Assembly (NCBI GenBank): GCA_950295325.1
Contig: OX485805.1
Span: 8,680,501-8,744,500, forward strand
DNA length: 64,000 bases
Reading direction: 5' to 3'
Source: Polytrichum commune
Lineage: Eukaryota > Streptophyta > Polytrichopsida > Polytrichales > Polytrichaceae
The translations under genes and the position numbers were made by a program. The notes beneath the pieces are model-generated. The model made no database searches, was not told the DNA's origin, and saw only the letters and a program-made list of their open reading frames with translations. Below are positions 1-11,800 of the stretch, one piece after another. The stretch's first letter is position 1. Each line of letters starts with the position of its first letter.

Positions 1-1043
1 TTGGAGTGAGGCCTTCCGGCTAAGTGAAGTTGTTCACATTCAACAACGCCTTTTGGCCCACCTCATTCTCCACTTCGCGTCTTCCGGCATTGATTTGCAC
101 TCCGTAGCACCTTCGGGCTTTCTCCACCAACAACTTGGTCATCTCCAAGACTTGTTCACGCTTCTTGGCCAAGTCCTCACCATCTTGGTTGAACTCTAGT
201 GTTGAATGTGCCTCCTCGAGAGCTAGGTTAATGGGTTGGAGCGCATCCACTCCATAAGCCACCACCAAAGACCACCCCTTGGTAGCCAAGTGCGTGGCTA
301 CATTTCAATTACACTCCGCTCGACCCACATAGTCCGCCCAATCTCCTTGGTCCGCCCCCACCAAGCTCCTCAAGTATTGCTTCAAGACTCCATTCACATG
401 CTCCGCTTTCCCATCCATTTGGGAATGCAAGGCCGTGCTAAACCTTAGTTTCATTCCGACCTCCTTAGAGAAATGCATTGAAAATGCACTTGTGAACTTT
501 GGATCTTGATCCCACACAATCACTTTTGGCAACCCGTGGTGCCTCAACCATCCTTTGAGAAAAGGCTATGCGGTCTCCAACGCGGTGGCGGTTCCCACAA
601 TCGGCACCATGTGTGCCCACTTGGCAAACCGCTCTACCATCAACAAGATGGCATCATACCCATGTGACTCCGGCAAACTTGTGATCAAGTCCATGCACAT
701 ACCATGCCATGGCGCCAACGGGATAGGCAACGGTTGCAAGAAGCCGCCTTGCTTTTGGTAAGAGGCTCGGTTCACTTGGCACTTTGATTCAAGCCTTCAC
801 AAAGTGGGCTATATCTTCCTTTATGCACCGCCAATGGTACCTCTTTGACACCATTCTATGGCGGCTTTTTCTTTCTTCTCTATGGCCGGCAATAGGACTA
901 TCATATTCCTCCTTCAAAACCGATAGCCTCAACTTGCCTTGTGGCACATACACCCGACTTTGTTTGCACTTGAACAATCCGTCCACCAACTTAACCTCTT
1001 TGAGCACCTTGCTCTTGCGAAGCTCACCTAAAAGCTTTTGTGC
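1..1043 (-). pseudogene. Integrase region of retrotransposon copy 1 (degenerate)
   Basis: Minus-strand frames encode pieces of a Ty3-type integrase. A zinc-binding-like start contains AGH.E (789-1007). The first catalytic segment MDLITSLPESHGYDAILLM lies near 600-700. A WDQDPKFTS block near 480-540 carries the second Asp. QMDGKAEHVN near 410-440 carries the Glu. The frame is broken between these blocks near 550 and 780. The downstream part (20-289) matches the integrase C-terminal region of copy 2. No intact integrase can be read. The solo LTR at 1049-1989 separates it from the RNase H region. Confidence 0.75.
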
Positions 1044-1048
1044 TTTGG

Positions 1049-1989
1049 TGTCGCGACCCTTGCTAGTTTTTCTCCACTTAGCTCAATCGCTTTCCAACTC
1101 TAGCAAGTGTCCCGAGCGCTAACCTGCACATCCCACGCACATGCATGGTTAGCTCCCAAAACCACGGACCTTCAATCCCATATTTGGTCACCAAACCCTC
1201 CTACACATGCATTCGGGACTCTTTCCCCTTAGTAGGTAACCCATCGCTAAGGTGGACTTCCATCCATGGAAGTCCACTCCCTACTTGGTCATAGTGTTGC
1301 TAGGACAACACTACAACCACCCGGAGCACATTGCCAAGTATGCTCCGGGGGGGGTCGGTCGGCAAAGCCGCCTCACCCATATAAGCCTCTAGGACTTTTG
1401 GCGGGGCCCCTCCCCCACCGTCAACATCCCTTTTGTCTCTCTACCAAGAGTTGGGGCCAAGTAGACATTTTCCTTTAGCCGCTGGGTCTAGAAGCCTCCC
1501 TGCAGCTTCAGACCTTCATAACTTCCACGTGCGGTCTCTGAATCTAACAACCAACCACTCTATCGTCATCTACATTTCACGTAGATCCCTATGGACACCT
1601 CACTTGCCCTATTCGGGCAAGTATTGAGGAAGTTATGCCTGTTTAAACCTTTGCAGTCCCGGGAGCCACTCCCAGGCCCCTGCTGTTCCAGGGCGCTGTC
1701 CCGGGACAGCATCCCACTCAAAGTGCCATATCTCCTAGCTCACACCTCAGATTGAGGTGTTCTTTAGCATTCTAGAATCGGGACGCCATAAGCTACTCAT
1801 AGCTTATGGCTTTACCCTCATGACTCCTAGTCTTTGTGGGTGGGAGGCGTTCTAAACGCCCGGGGCCCTCACCCACCTTAGGATCACTTGGTCCCTCTCA
1901 CCAATGGCGTCACAAGTCCCGGGTGTCACTCCGGGGTCCCCCTTGTGCCCATGGTGTTGCGGGCACTCCTCATGGAGAGGTGCGCGACA
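1049..1989 (-). repeat. Solo LTR, diverged member of the TGTCGC family
   Basis: A 941-bp LTR starts TGTCGCGACCC and ends GCGCGACA on the plus strand, in minus orientation relative to the family. It is flanked by the 5-bp duplication TTTGG (1044-1048 and 1990-1994). It interrupts the pol remnant of copy 1; at the same point copy 2 is uninterrupted near 37600. It is clearly more diverged from the other family LTRs than they are from each other, so it is an older subfamily. Confidence 0.85.
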
Positions 1990-1994
1990 TTTGG

Positions 1995-3960
1995 GGTAGT
2001 TAATTTACCCCTCCCGTATCTTGCATCACAAGTTTCCTTTGCCGGCACACATTAGCCACAAGGTTTGGATGGTTCTCATTGCTTGGAACTCTTCCGGTCT
2101 ACTTCGCGCATCCGGCACCACATTTCCACGGTCCGGTTTGTGGATCAAATCCACCTTCATAAGCGCCAAACTATCATGCCTCCGCAATGACTTGGCGTTC
2201 ACTTACGCTTGTATGTCAAAATACTTTTAGGACACATTGTCCATGTAGACCTTTGCTTTGTGCGACCCCATATAATGTCACCACATCTTCCAGCAATGCA
2301 CTACGGCAAAGAAGTTCTTTGTCATGAGTTGGTTGTCTTCTTTGACAACCATCGAGCTTTATGCTCCCATATGCAATGGCCATTCATCTTACACATAATC
2401 CACCATTGGCAAAGGCACTCACCCCGGTATGCACCTCGAAAGGTTTGTCAAGCTCCGCGAACTTGAGCACGGGCGGCGAAGAGAACTTGGTCTTAAGCTC
2501 CCCAAAGACTCGTGACAAACATCATCTCACTCTTGGGATAGCCATTTCTTCCACAAGTCGCACAAGGTGGGACAACCATCGAGCTTCATGCTCTCATATG
2601 CCATGGCCATCCATCTTGCCTCAACATCCGCCAATGGTAAAGTCACTCGCCCCCGTATGCACCTCAAAAGGTTTGTCAAACTCCGCGAACTTGAGCACGG
2701 GCGGCGAAGAGAACTTGCTCTTAAGCTTCTCAAAGACTTGGTGGCAAGGCTCATCCCACTCTTGGGATAGCCATTTCTTTCACAAGTCGCACAAGGTTTG
2801 ACAACCTTTAAGCTTAATGCTCCCATATACAATGGGCATCCATCTTGGATCAACATCCGCCAATGGTAAAGTTACTCGCCCCCGTATGCACCTCAAAAGG
2901 TTTGTCAAATTTCGCAAACTTGAGCACGGGCGGCGAAGAAAACTTGGTCTTAAGCTCCTTAAAGACTTGGTGGCAAAGCTCATCCCACTTTTGGGATAGC
3001 CATTTCTTGCATAAGTTGGACAAGGTCGGACAACCATCGAGATTCATGCTCTTATATGCAATGGCCATCCATTTTGCCTCAACATCCGCCAATGCTAAAG
3101 TCACTCGCCCCCGTATGCACCTCAAAAGGTTTGTCAAAGTCCGCGAACTTAAGCACGGGCGGCGAAGAGAACTTGTTTTTGAGCCCCCCAAAGGCTTGGT
3201 GACAAGGCTCATCCCACTCTTGGGATAGCCATTTTCCTCAATAAGTTGAATAAGGTCCTAGCAACCTTAGAAAACTCTCGAATGAAGTTGTGGTACTAAT
3301 TGGCTAGGCCAACAAATGACCTAAGCCATTTTTGAATGAAGGGCCAACTGTCCTTTTGGATTGCCTTGACATTCTTCATGTTCGTCCACCAACTTCATTT
3401 ATCACCACATACCTCAAGAGCTCAATCTCTCGTTGAGCAAAGTTATTTTTCACTTCTTGGCGGTAATTTTTTTTTTTTGGGCAACACATTGGTGAATACA
3501 TCCTTGTATTTCACCAACATCACACCAATGTTGTTTGGGGGAGGCCCATCTTTCCTAGCCTCCCCATACGTTCCTTGGAGTTGCTCCAATTGAACCACGA
3601 CCATTATGTTTTTTTTTTTTTTTTTATTCGGTCCATTAAGACCAAATTCAACTTAGGTCCTCCTACCATAGGAGTCATTGTTAATTTGAACTTCAATTCT
3701 TTGCCATTATGACACATCATAATGCACCGCAAGCACACCGGCTTGCACCTCACATCTATCATGTGAGTTTCAAAGAAGGCGGCCTTCACAATGACATGCA
3801 TTTTATCTATTTCACTTGGTGTGAAATTTTGACAAAAATCCAATGTCCCACATTGCAAGGTTACATGCATTGCGGCCTCCTTTGTCTCATGCGGTTTGCC
3901 CTTTCCAAACCGCACCTTGGTGGGCTTGCCCGCTCTACCAATCGGCAAGCCCCAACTCCC
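1995..3960 (-). pseudogene. Degenerate RT/RNase H and protease-like region of copy 1
   Basis: Minus-strand fragments recognisable as Ty3 pol are out of frame with one another. From the 5' side they are a pre-RT block (3604-3948) containing FCQNFTPSEID, a short RT start (YKDVF.NVLP, near 3500), then directly the post-RT motif SFVGLANY near 3320 and RNase H-type PVLKFA.FDKPFEVHT blocks. The RT palm with the catalytic Asp pair is absent; fewer than 200 bp separate the RT start from the post-RT block. The RNase H start is repeated four times (2318-3233). This cannot encode a working polymerase. Confidence 0.75.
2318..3233 (-). repeat. Four tandem 229-bp copies of the RNase H start
   Basis: The landmark atagccatt recurs at 2538, 2767, 2996 and 3225, exactly 229 bp apart. 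Each unit carries the PVLKFA.FDKPFEVHT segment. 229 is not a multiple of three, so successive units fall in different frames. The same four-unit array occurs in copy 2 at 36362-37277. Confidence 0.9.
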
Positions 3961-4898
3961 TTATGAGTTTTGGGCTCAAGAAGGCATGGCTTGCCTCTTT
4001 GTCAACCCATTAGACGTTTGTCCCATTCATTTGAGCCTCAAGATATAAAATAGTTGGCCTTGGCTTAAAGCTACTAGCCTTGGCCACAAAACCATCGTCT
4101 AACATTTGGTCCTCGGCAACACCATGAGTTTGGCTTGGTCCACAAGGCCAACTTTTAACACTCCGTCCGTGGCACAAATATGATCTAGCTTGGTACCACC
4201 AAACCACCTTCTCACATTTTGTCCACGGCACGAGCTAGCATGATTTGCCTTGGTATAATGGGCCAAACTACTTGCGCTCATTTCCTTGGGGCCTCTTTCG
4301 GCTAAACCCACTTTGTGGTGATGTGCCGTCCAACTTCTTCTTAGGAACATCGGCTTCAATGCTCTTCAAATCTTTATGATTCGCACTACGTCCTCAAGAT
4401 GCTTTGGGGTCTTGAACATGGTTTTCACCACCCGCTTTTGAAACCCACCTAAACTGATGCATTTCTTAGAAAGCTCGTCCATCCTAGATGTACCATTCAT
4501 TTGGGTGTGAAATTCGCACATATACGCCTTAAGAGACCCCGCGTGCCTCATGTGCCCCAAGTTCATTTCAACATCACCACCTTCTAAGCATTTCGAATTG
4601 AAATTTCAATCCAACATTAATGCCCTCCAAGGTTTTGGGTGCATTCGGTATTCTAGCCCCTGAATACTTTTCGAGGTTTGCGGGAGCCTTTTCAAAGCAC
4701 TCCTCCATTTTCCTCACCGAATCCACCCTCATGCCCACCATTGTCATTAGAACCAATGGTATGGTCAAATTCCATTTACACATGATCTTTGTTCCAATTT
4801 GAGCCTCACAACCTTTTGGAAACCCCGGGTCACCATCATAACCCGCTTATATGATAGCCATGCTTCCCTCAAAGTGCTAGCTCAAATATTGGAACCCT
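3961..4898 (-). pseudogene. Gag-proximal part of copy 1, no intact reading frame
   Basis: This stretch lies between the primer-binding site and the protease-like block. It corresponds to about 34846-35630 of copy 2. Short minus-strand frames such as 4574-4783 can be matched between the copies, but I recognise no Gag zinc knuckle or capsid motif. Confidence 0.5.
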
Positions 4899-4912
4899 AC
4901 TCTGATACCAAG

Positions 4913-5886
4913 TGTCGCAACCCTTGCTAGCCCCCCTTGACAATCTTGCCAATTTTCAATTCTAGCAAAGGTTACGAGTGCTAACCATTCGCATTCCGCC
5001 ATGCTAATGATTAGCTCCTCTTACCCCGGACCTTATAGTTCATAGGAGGGAACCAACCCTCCTACTTTGCTTTCGGGACTCACCCCTTAATTGGTAACCC
5101 ATTCCTAGATGTGGACTTCCATCCATGGAAGTCCAATCCCATGTTGATCATCGCGTTGCCGGAGCAACACTACAACAACCCGAACCATACTAGGCAACTA
5201 TGGCCTCACAATGGGCCAATGCCCATGGAGGCCTTGCCGTTTGGCCTCGGGTGGGTGAGGCCACACCACCTCACCCATATAAGCCTCTAGGACTTCACGC
5301 GGGGCCCCTACCCCACCGTCAACCAACCTCTTGTCTCTCTACCAAGAGTTGGGGCCAAGTGGACATTTTCCTTTAGCTGCTGGGCCTAGAACCCCCCCAG
5401 CAGCTTCAGACCATCATAACTTCCTTGTATGATGTCTGATCATAACAACCAACCGCTCCATCTTCATCTACGCTTCACGTAGATGCCGATGGACTCCTCA
5501 CTTGCCCCGTTTGGGCAAGTTATGAGGACGTTATGCCTGTTTGAAGCTTGGCAGTCCCGGGAGTCACTCCCAGGCACTGCTGCACCAGGGCGCTGTCCCG
5601 GGACAGCGCCCCACTCAAATGGCCATAACTCCTAGCTCACACCTCCGATTGAGGTGATCTTGAGCATTCTAGAATCACCACGCTATGAGCTACGCATAGC
5701 TCATGGCCTTACCCTCATGCTTCCTAGTCTCAGTGGATGGGAGGCGTTCCCAACGCCCGGGGCCCTCACCCACACTAGGATCACTTGGGCCCTCTCACCA
5801 ATGGCGCCACAAGTCCCGGGTGTCACTCCGGGGTCCCCCTTGTGCCCATGGTGTTTCGGGCACTCCTCATGGAGAGGTGCGCGACA
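4913..5886 (-). repeat. 5' LTR of retrotransposon copy 1
   Basis: This 974-bp LTR begins TGTCGCAACCC and ends GTGCGCGACA on the plus strand. The TG...CA ends and the adjoining primer-binding site at about 4899-4910 show it is the 5' LTR of a minus-strand element. It contains the family's hairpins: the GCTGTCCCGGGACAGC palindrome near 5590 and the GAGCTA/TAGCTC hairpin near 5690. The outer flank starts GGGTC at 5887; the matching duplication would lie outside the window. Confidence 0.9.
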
Positions 5887-6215
5887 GGGTCGAAAGCCTC
5901 GGAGAATTGGTGCATGAACATATGCACGTTCTGCACTGCGGAGTTCTCTAGAATAACGTCAACGTGCTCCCCGAGAGCTTGGACGGAAGCAACCTCCCAT
6001 CCCGTCAGCGTTGCCCAGGTGTGTTGCTCGTGGGTCCCCACTTTCACCACGAACAAGAGCTTGTATTGGGAGGCTTTCACAACCTGAACGGACCACGCAA
6101 GAACGATCCCGTCCTTTGGGACGTATGAGTCGTCCTGTGGAGTTTCGTACTCCTCCCAAAGGTGGTCTGGGGCGAGCATGAACCACCTCTCTCCATGTCT
6201 CTTTTTAGTGGCCAT
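5887..6215 (-). pseudogene. Unknown gene, 5' exon cut off by the retrotransposon
   Basis: An open frame starts at ATG 6215 (MATKKRHGERWFMLAPD) and runs without a stop to the LTR edge at 5887, giving about 109 codons before it reads on into LTR sequence. The protein part is soluble-looking and has several Trp residues (for example LWEEYE and VLAWSVQVV). I recognise no family. The gene was evidently truncated by insertion of copy 1, since the frame meets the LTR terminus directly. The region upstream of its ATG carries the GTTTGGGTCG palindromes (6327-6724), the same family found upstream of the DUF7869-like gene and inside the second transposase gene. It may be cargo of another mobile element. 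Confidence 0.5.
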
Positions 6216-6326
6216 CTGTAAGTCCAGAAACAAAATTGTTAGTTTAGGTCGATCGACCCAAAGTTTTTTAACTTGGATTGAACATCAGTGCAAATTGAAG
6301 GGTGCTCTACTGGCCATCATGAATAG

Positions 6327-6724
6327 GTTTGGGTCGACCGACCCAAGCCCAAGCCTCGAATAGCCTAATCGTATAAGAATTATTGGTAGAGTTTGGGTCT
6401 TAAGAATATGAATATATTGAATATTGTGTAGTGGTCAAATTATCCAGCAGGAGAGCAATTTTTGGTGACCTTCTAGGGCCGCGCTGGACGTATGTGGACA
6501 TGCCAACAAATATCAGACGATTTCAAATTATAGCCATTTGAATATAATTTCTTGTTGATGGTGGGAAGGATGTTTATTTTGGGATATTGGATTTGTAGGT
6601 TGCAGAGTTTGGGTCGTTCGACCCAAACCAGCTGCAGAGTTTGGGTCGAGTGACCCAAACCAGCTGCAGAGTTTCGGTCGAGCGACCCAAACCAACTGCA
6701 GAGTTTGGGTCGAGCGACCCAAAC
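6327..6724. repeat. 22-bp GTTTGGGTCG palindromes, 32-bp spacing
   Basis: Four palindromes start at 6607, 6639, 6671 and 6703, a 32-bp period. Each is GTTTGGGTCG, two centre bases, then the reverse complement, with a few mismatches. An isolated copy sits at 6327-6348. Spacers share gctgcaga. They lie upstream of the fragment at 5887-6215. Confidence 0.85.
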
Positions 6725-6826
6725 TAGCTGCCCAGTTAATTCTTTATGGGTTTGGGGTTTTATATAGAGGTTTCGGGCGTCTACCGAAACCGTAGTGTTT
6801 CAATATTCACCCATAATGTTTTACGC

Positions 6827-6968
6827 TGCATATACAATGCTTATGCATTGTATATGCATGAAGACCCTAAAGGCTAAGAAGCAGGTTATGTTGAGTGAGA
6901 TAAGTTACCTTGATGCAAGCTCTGCCAATCTGATGTTGTTTTGCGAATCTGATTCTTAGAATCAGATT
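6827..6968. repeat. Two strong short hairpins
   Basis: At 6827-6858 two perfect 14-bp arms (TGCATATACAATGC) flank a TTAT loop. At 6946-6968 two perfect 10-bp arms (AATCTGATTC) flank TTA. They lie in non-coding DNA between the GTTTGGGTCG palindromes and the minisatellite. I see no gene in 6725-7230. Confidence 0.7.
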
Positions 6969-7019
6969 ACACCTGAACACTCAGATATCACTAACATTCA
7001 CTAAAATTCCACTCACTAG

Positions 7020-7230
7020 ATTTCACAAACAACTCACACACACTTCAAAACAACAAAAACACTCTGAAATCACTACAAGGGCGCACTTTAAAACAAAAAC
7101 ACACTCCTAACCAACAAACACACTCTGAAATCACTCAATGCTCGTATTTTTAAACAAAACAACACTCTTAAACAACAAACACACTATGAAATCACTCAAT
7201 GCGGATACTTTTACACAAAAACACTACCCT
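7020..7230. repeat. Minisatellite left of the split LTR
   Basis: Degenerate units of about 60 bp contain aacaaacacactctgaaatcactcaatgc and similar text. The same units continue at about 25015-25170, so the split solo LTR and the giant element were inserted into this repeat. Confidence 0.75.
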
Positions 7231-7872
7231 TGTCGCGCACCTCTCCATGAGGAGTGCCCGAAACACCATGGGCACAAGGGGGACCCCGGAGTGATACCCG
7301 GGACTTGTGGCGCCGTTGGTGAGAGGGCCCAAGTGATCCTAGTGTGGGTGAGGGCCCCGAGCGTTGGGAACGCCTCCCACCCACGGAGACTAGGAGGCAT
7401 GAGGGTAAGGGCATGAGCTATGCGTAGCTCATGGCGTGGTGATTCTAGAATGCTCAAGATCACCTCAAGCGGAGGTGGGAGCTAGGAGTTATGGCCATTT
7501 GAGTGGGGCGCTGTCCCGGGACAGCGCCCTGCTACAGCAGTGCCTGGGAGTGATTCCCGGGACTGCCAAGGTTCAAACAGGCATAACTTCCTCAAGACTT
7601 GCTCAAATGGGGCAAGTGAGGAGTCCATCGGCATCTACGTGAAGCGTAGATGAAGATGGAGTGGTTGGTTGTTATGATCAGACATCATACAAGGAAGTTA
7701 TGATGGTCTGAAGCTGCTGGGGGGGTTCTAGGCCCAGCAGCTAAAGGAAAATGTCCACTTGGCCCCAACTCTTGGTAGAGAGACAAGAGGTTGGTTGACG
7801 GTGGGGTAGGGGCCCCGCGTAAAGTCCTAGAGGCTTATATGGGTGAGGTGGTGTGGCCTCACCCACCCGAGG
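7231..7872 (+). repeat. Solo LTR, left part (split by the giant element)
   Basis: This is the first 642 bp of a TGTCGC-family LTR, starting TGTCGCGCACC. The preceding 5 bp are ACCCT. The LTR breaks at CCCACCCGAGG (7862-7872) and resumes after the same 11 bases at 24536-24546. Left plus right parts total 973 bp, the length of the intact solo LTR at 53417. Confidence 0.9.
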
Positions 7873-7894
7873 GGAAACTCAAGTATGTGAGCGT

Positions 7895-7925
<31 letters not shown>

Positions 7926-7938
7926 TTGGAGAGCGGAA
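7873..7938 (+). repeat. Left terminal inverted repeat of the giant element
   Basis: It begins GGAAACTCAAG, then TATGTGAGCGTAGAGCGG and four GGAGAGC-type units, then GGAGATTGGAGAGCGG. The reverse complement, with an outer GGACGACACTTG variant, is at 24469-24535. About 55-60 bp match. The outermost 12 bp are less well conserved. Confidence 0.85.
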
Positions 7939-8879
7939 AATTTAGATTTTGTTGGGTAATTTTAGGAGAAGCAGTGCCTATTTCCGTGGAATTAGAGATA
8001 GTTTGAATTCTATATTTGGAAAGGTACCCCCATTCCCGTGGACATAATAACCCAGAATTGTTTGAGAAACCAACGGATCCTATAGGCGTGGAAGATTGCA
8101 TTTGTTATCAAACATCTTATAGTATATGTTTTCAAATGTATCATATTAAATTAGGGCTGACGTCACCAAATTGAAATCAAAATACCATACACAAAATATT
8201 TTATTGGTCAACAAAATGTAGCCAACCTCAAGACTTACAAAAATGGGTAGTTAGTTAAAATAACTATATACTCTAGTTTAGGGCCATCTACACCCTATCT
8301 GCCGGGCATGTCCAATATGGGTAAAATGATCCAAAGAACATGCCATAAAACTCCGTCGCACCATAACAGCCTTCCAATTAAGTCCTTAGCTTAGCCAAAG
8401 ACCTCAAAGACAAATCCCCCAAGTCCAACCTTAGAATCCTCTTGGAAATTTTTGAGGTGACGTGCCGGCTCTTTGAGAACAACATGAATTTCAATTTAAA
8501 AAGTTTGACGAGGTTATGTTCGCGTGCCAAACAAAACTTCCAATTGCTATATAGCAATTGGGATTGGAAGACGGCCAATGTGATTAGTGTGCACAACCAT
8601 AAAATAAACCATCCACACTAATAGAAAGTATGGTCCCCCTATAACTAAGATCTCACACTAAGAGCCGAGAGCTAGATTGTTTTGTGACTAGAAGTTAAGA
8701 GATCCGAACGATGAAGAAAAAATAAAGAATGCAATGCGGGTTGACATATGAATATGAAATAATGGAAAGAAAGAATGAAACTTGCGCCGGATATCAAAAA
8801 TAAAACCAACACACAACTTTTATTAAAGCCGGATAACAACAACAAACGGAGTTATAATCTCCAAAACCAAAATGATAAA
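7939..8879. other. Subterminal non-coding DNA of the giant element
   Basis: No credible gene is seen. It includes CCTATTTCCGTGG at about 7978-7990, repeated inverted near the right end (about 24346), and a related cccattcccgtgg at about 8028. The rest is AT-rich and unique within the window. Confidence 0.6.
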
Positions 8880-11800
8880 CTAAGGGCTTGGAGAACATTC
8901 CCTATCACTCTCCTCACCCTCATTTGCTTCTAACAAGAAAAGATTTCGTGTTCCACGCGAGAAATGACGAACGCGAGGAGGAGATGGGGACTCCGCCTTC
9001 GCAAAACAATCCGCCATTGCACTAGCATACGGGGGAAGCTCAAACGGCTTCGGAGGACTTGAAAACATGTCTCGACAAATGACTGCGACCTCCGCTGGCT
9101 CTCTAAACACCCAAGCAAAAGGATTAGAAACATGATGACACTAGAAAATGAGAATTTGAAATAAAAGCAAACATGGCAAAATATAGAAAGCAAACTTACG
9201 CACAAAGAAATCCGAATGCCCTCTTGGTCATCTTTTGAGGAGGATCAAAGATAGATGTAGACGGTGCGGCAACTGAGCGAGATATACGCGCAGGCTGGGG
9301 ATCGCGCATGGGGAGTAGGAGTGAATTGAAAATGACGGGGTCACTCTCAAGGGCCACAATATGCCGCTCAAGGGAGCGACATGCTGTAATCGAACCACCT
9401 AAAGCAAAGAGAGGTAAAATGTTAGTATGAAAACTAGTCAAGGAAAAATAATGGAAAATTCAAAGTAAGGATGAAGTTGAAAAAGAAGGCGTACCTACAC
9501 CACACTGCCAGTCCATAATAACATCATTCTTGTCGGTGAGAGTAGCGAGAAGGATGGAAAAAAAAACAGGATGCTTCTCACAGGCACCTCGCCAAGGTAC
9601 CCCATCACTGCGCATCGTCTGGCTTGTCTCATCGGTGAAGGTATTCAACCATCCATCTCGTTGGAGGTTGTAACCATACTCTTGTATGGCCTCCTCCCGC
9701 ACTCTAAGAACGGAGTTAACACGAACAAGAACTTTGATGTTGAACTTCCGAGTCTGCAACAATGAAAATGAAATTGAATTGAAATGAAATGGAATTGAAA
9801 TTGAATTGAAATTGAAATGATAAGCAATACGGAAGGGGAAGAGAGGGAGACTTGCTTACCACTCCAGAGGGAACAACGGGAGATTGGAGGTCTAAATCAT
9901 TCATTCCAAACCAATCTTCCGCGACGTAGAAGTCATAAGTGTGTGCCCAATCGAAAATACTCCTAGAAACACTGGCACTCGCACAATGGGCAAGAACAAG
10001 GACACCATGATCATAGAGGTTAGATTTCGCAAATGCAAAAAGACACTCATAGTATGATTCATGGAGCTTGTTCCAAGCAGGAACATCGGTGGAGATGTTC
10101 GGCACCGGCAAATTTTCGGGAATGTCGGCGAAGAGCAAATCGAGGCCCTTGTGAGTTGTAGTCGAGGTGTTCACACGGGAACGACCTGCCCCAACCTGCA
10201 ATTGAAACTTCATGAGAAAACAAGAAGGAAAGAAATAAACAAAGCAAAGGAAAAAAAATTAAGAATTGACGAAGGCAAGTATACAAACCTTGGCAATGAA
10301 CTCTTGGATGCGGGTATATGCGGGGAGGGGACCTCCGGCAACCTCGGAATCCAGCATTAGTTGAACCATGTCCACATTTTCGATGAGGGTAAGCGTGTTA
10401 GTGGCATCCGAAGAGGTGGCACTGGTATCCAAGAGAGCGGCCTTCCTCTTGCGAGGCAAAGAGAGGAGAGAAGTGCCACTATGAGATGGAGTGGCAAGAG
10501 ATTGTGGATGAAATGCAGATGGAGTAACAGAAGGGGCAAGAGAGGGAGCAACGGAGGGAGCGATAGATGGACTGTGTGGAAGGGTGGGTGGCTCAACCGG
10601 GGTCTTAGAAGCAGACCGAGTGAGAATTTGGGAAGATGCTTGAGTGGCGGTCTTCTTTGCTTTGCCCTTTCTCCTTGGTGCCTTAGGAGGAGGAGGGGGA
10701 AGCTCAACGATGTCAGGGTCCTCCAAGGTAACAATATTATTATCCAGAGCACTACCCACAAGGCTAGCAAACAAAGCCTTCTCTTCCCCGGGGACAAATC
10801 CTGCAGCACAATCCAAGTACCATCCACCACCCTGCAAGTGCAATTCGGAAAACTTGTTTGTTTGCGCGGTCGTATACACGCAGAGGCTAGAAAAAATATT
10901 CACCCAGTCCGAGAGGTAGTCCGGCAAGGAAGATGAGGCCAATGCATTCTTCACAACCAATTCTCTCATGATATACCTACATGACAAAACAAGAATGTAA
11001 GAAAACCAACAAAACGAGCAAGAAATGACATTAAGGAGAGGTGCAAAGTGGAGGATAGATGTATTACCGATAGGCTACACGCTTGATAGCGAGAGCCCCC
11101 TCCTCGAACTCCAAGAAATTATCACCTTTGGCAAATGCGATGTCAGGCTTATCGCCGAGATAAGGCTTGAAGGCCTTGTCCCAAAGGACAATCCGCCAAT
11201 GATCAACGTACTCACGAGGGCGCAAGATAGTTTCTGATGCGTCCCAATCAATGTCGACGGAGAGGCTCTCCTCTAAGGTCTCAATTTCAACCGCGACTTC
11301 TTTCTCCAACTGCAGAGAAGGAGATGATTAGATATGAGATAAATGGAATAGAGGAAAATGAAAATGAAGAAGGCCGAGGAATGGATTTACTTGAGCCTAG
11401 AAGGACGCCTTGTGTAGCCAGTCGTCCAAAGCCCTCTCCCTCATAGGCTTGTCGACGGGGAACTTGTTATCTAACCTTTCACGAAGGGGGGCGTTCCACC
11501 AGTGAAGCCACTTAGCTTTGAACGAAGCTTCGACCGGGCATGTGACAATTTTTTGCAATTTTTCAATTGTCATGTCCGTCGAAGAGAACTCATTAAAATG
11601 ACGGTCAATCTGTGCACAAAATAAAAATGATTTGAGTTCAAAAGAATAATAGAGTTGAAGAGTGATTTGGATGAATTGCGTTCAAGAGTGATTTGAGTTC
11701 AAAAGAGTACCTCATGAAATAAATCCTTTCCATTGTCAGGGTGTGCAACGGATATGTACTTCTCAAAAGAACGGGCCCGAATACTTTTGATTGTCCTCTC

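Larger units (their letters stand above)
1..5886 (-). mobile_element. Ty3-type LTR retrotransposon, copy 1 (3' end outside window)
   Basis: This minus-strand element is a second copy of the complete element at 33857-40850. Its 5' LTR is at 4913-5886 and is followed inward by a primer-binding site at about 4899-4910, which reads TGGTATCAGAGT on the minus strand, one base off the canonical initiator-Met site. The body then runs toward position 1 through protease-like, RT/RNase H and integrase remnants, all broken by stops and frameshifts. The 3' LTR lies left of the window. A foreign solo LTR (1049-1989) interrupts it. As in copy 2, the reverse transcriptase core is missing, so it is a non-autonomous copy. 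Assignment rests on homology read by eye to Ty3 integrase and RNase H. Confidence 0.85.

Noticed and set aside
5654-5917. Frames starting MILSILESPR that recur near 7224, 33685, 39765 and 53404
   Set aside because: All lie within copies of the TGTCGC LTR and are recurring non-coding frames of that repeat.
10361-10936. A 191-codon plus-strand frame
   Set aside because: It is antisense to exon 7 of the ParB-methyltransferase gene and mirrors its Ser/Pro-rich low-complexity linker.
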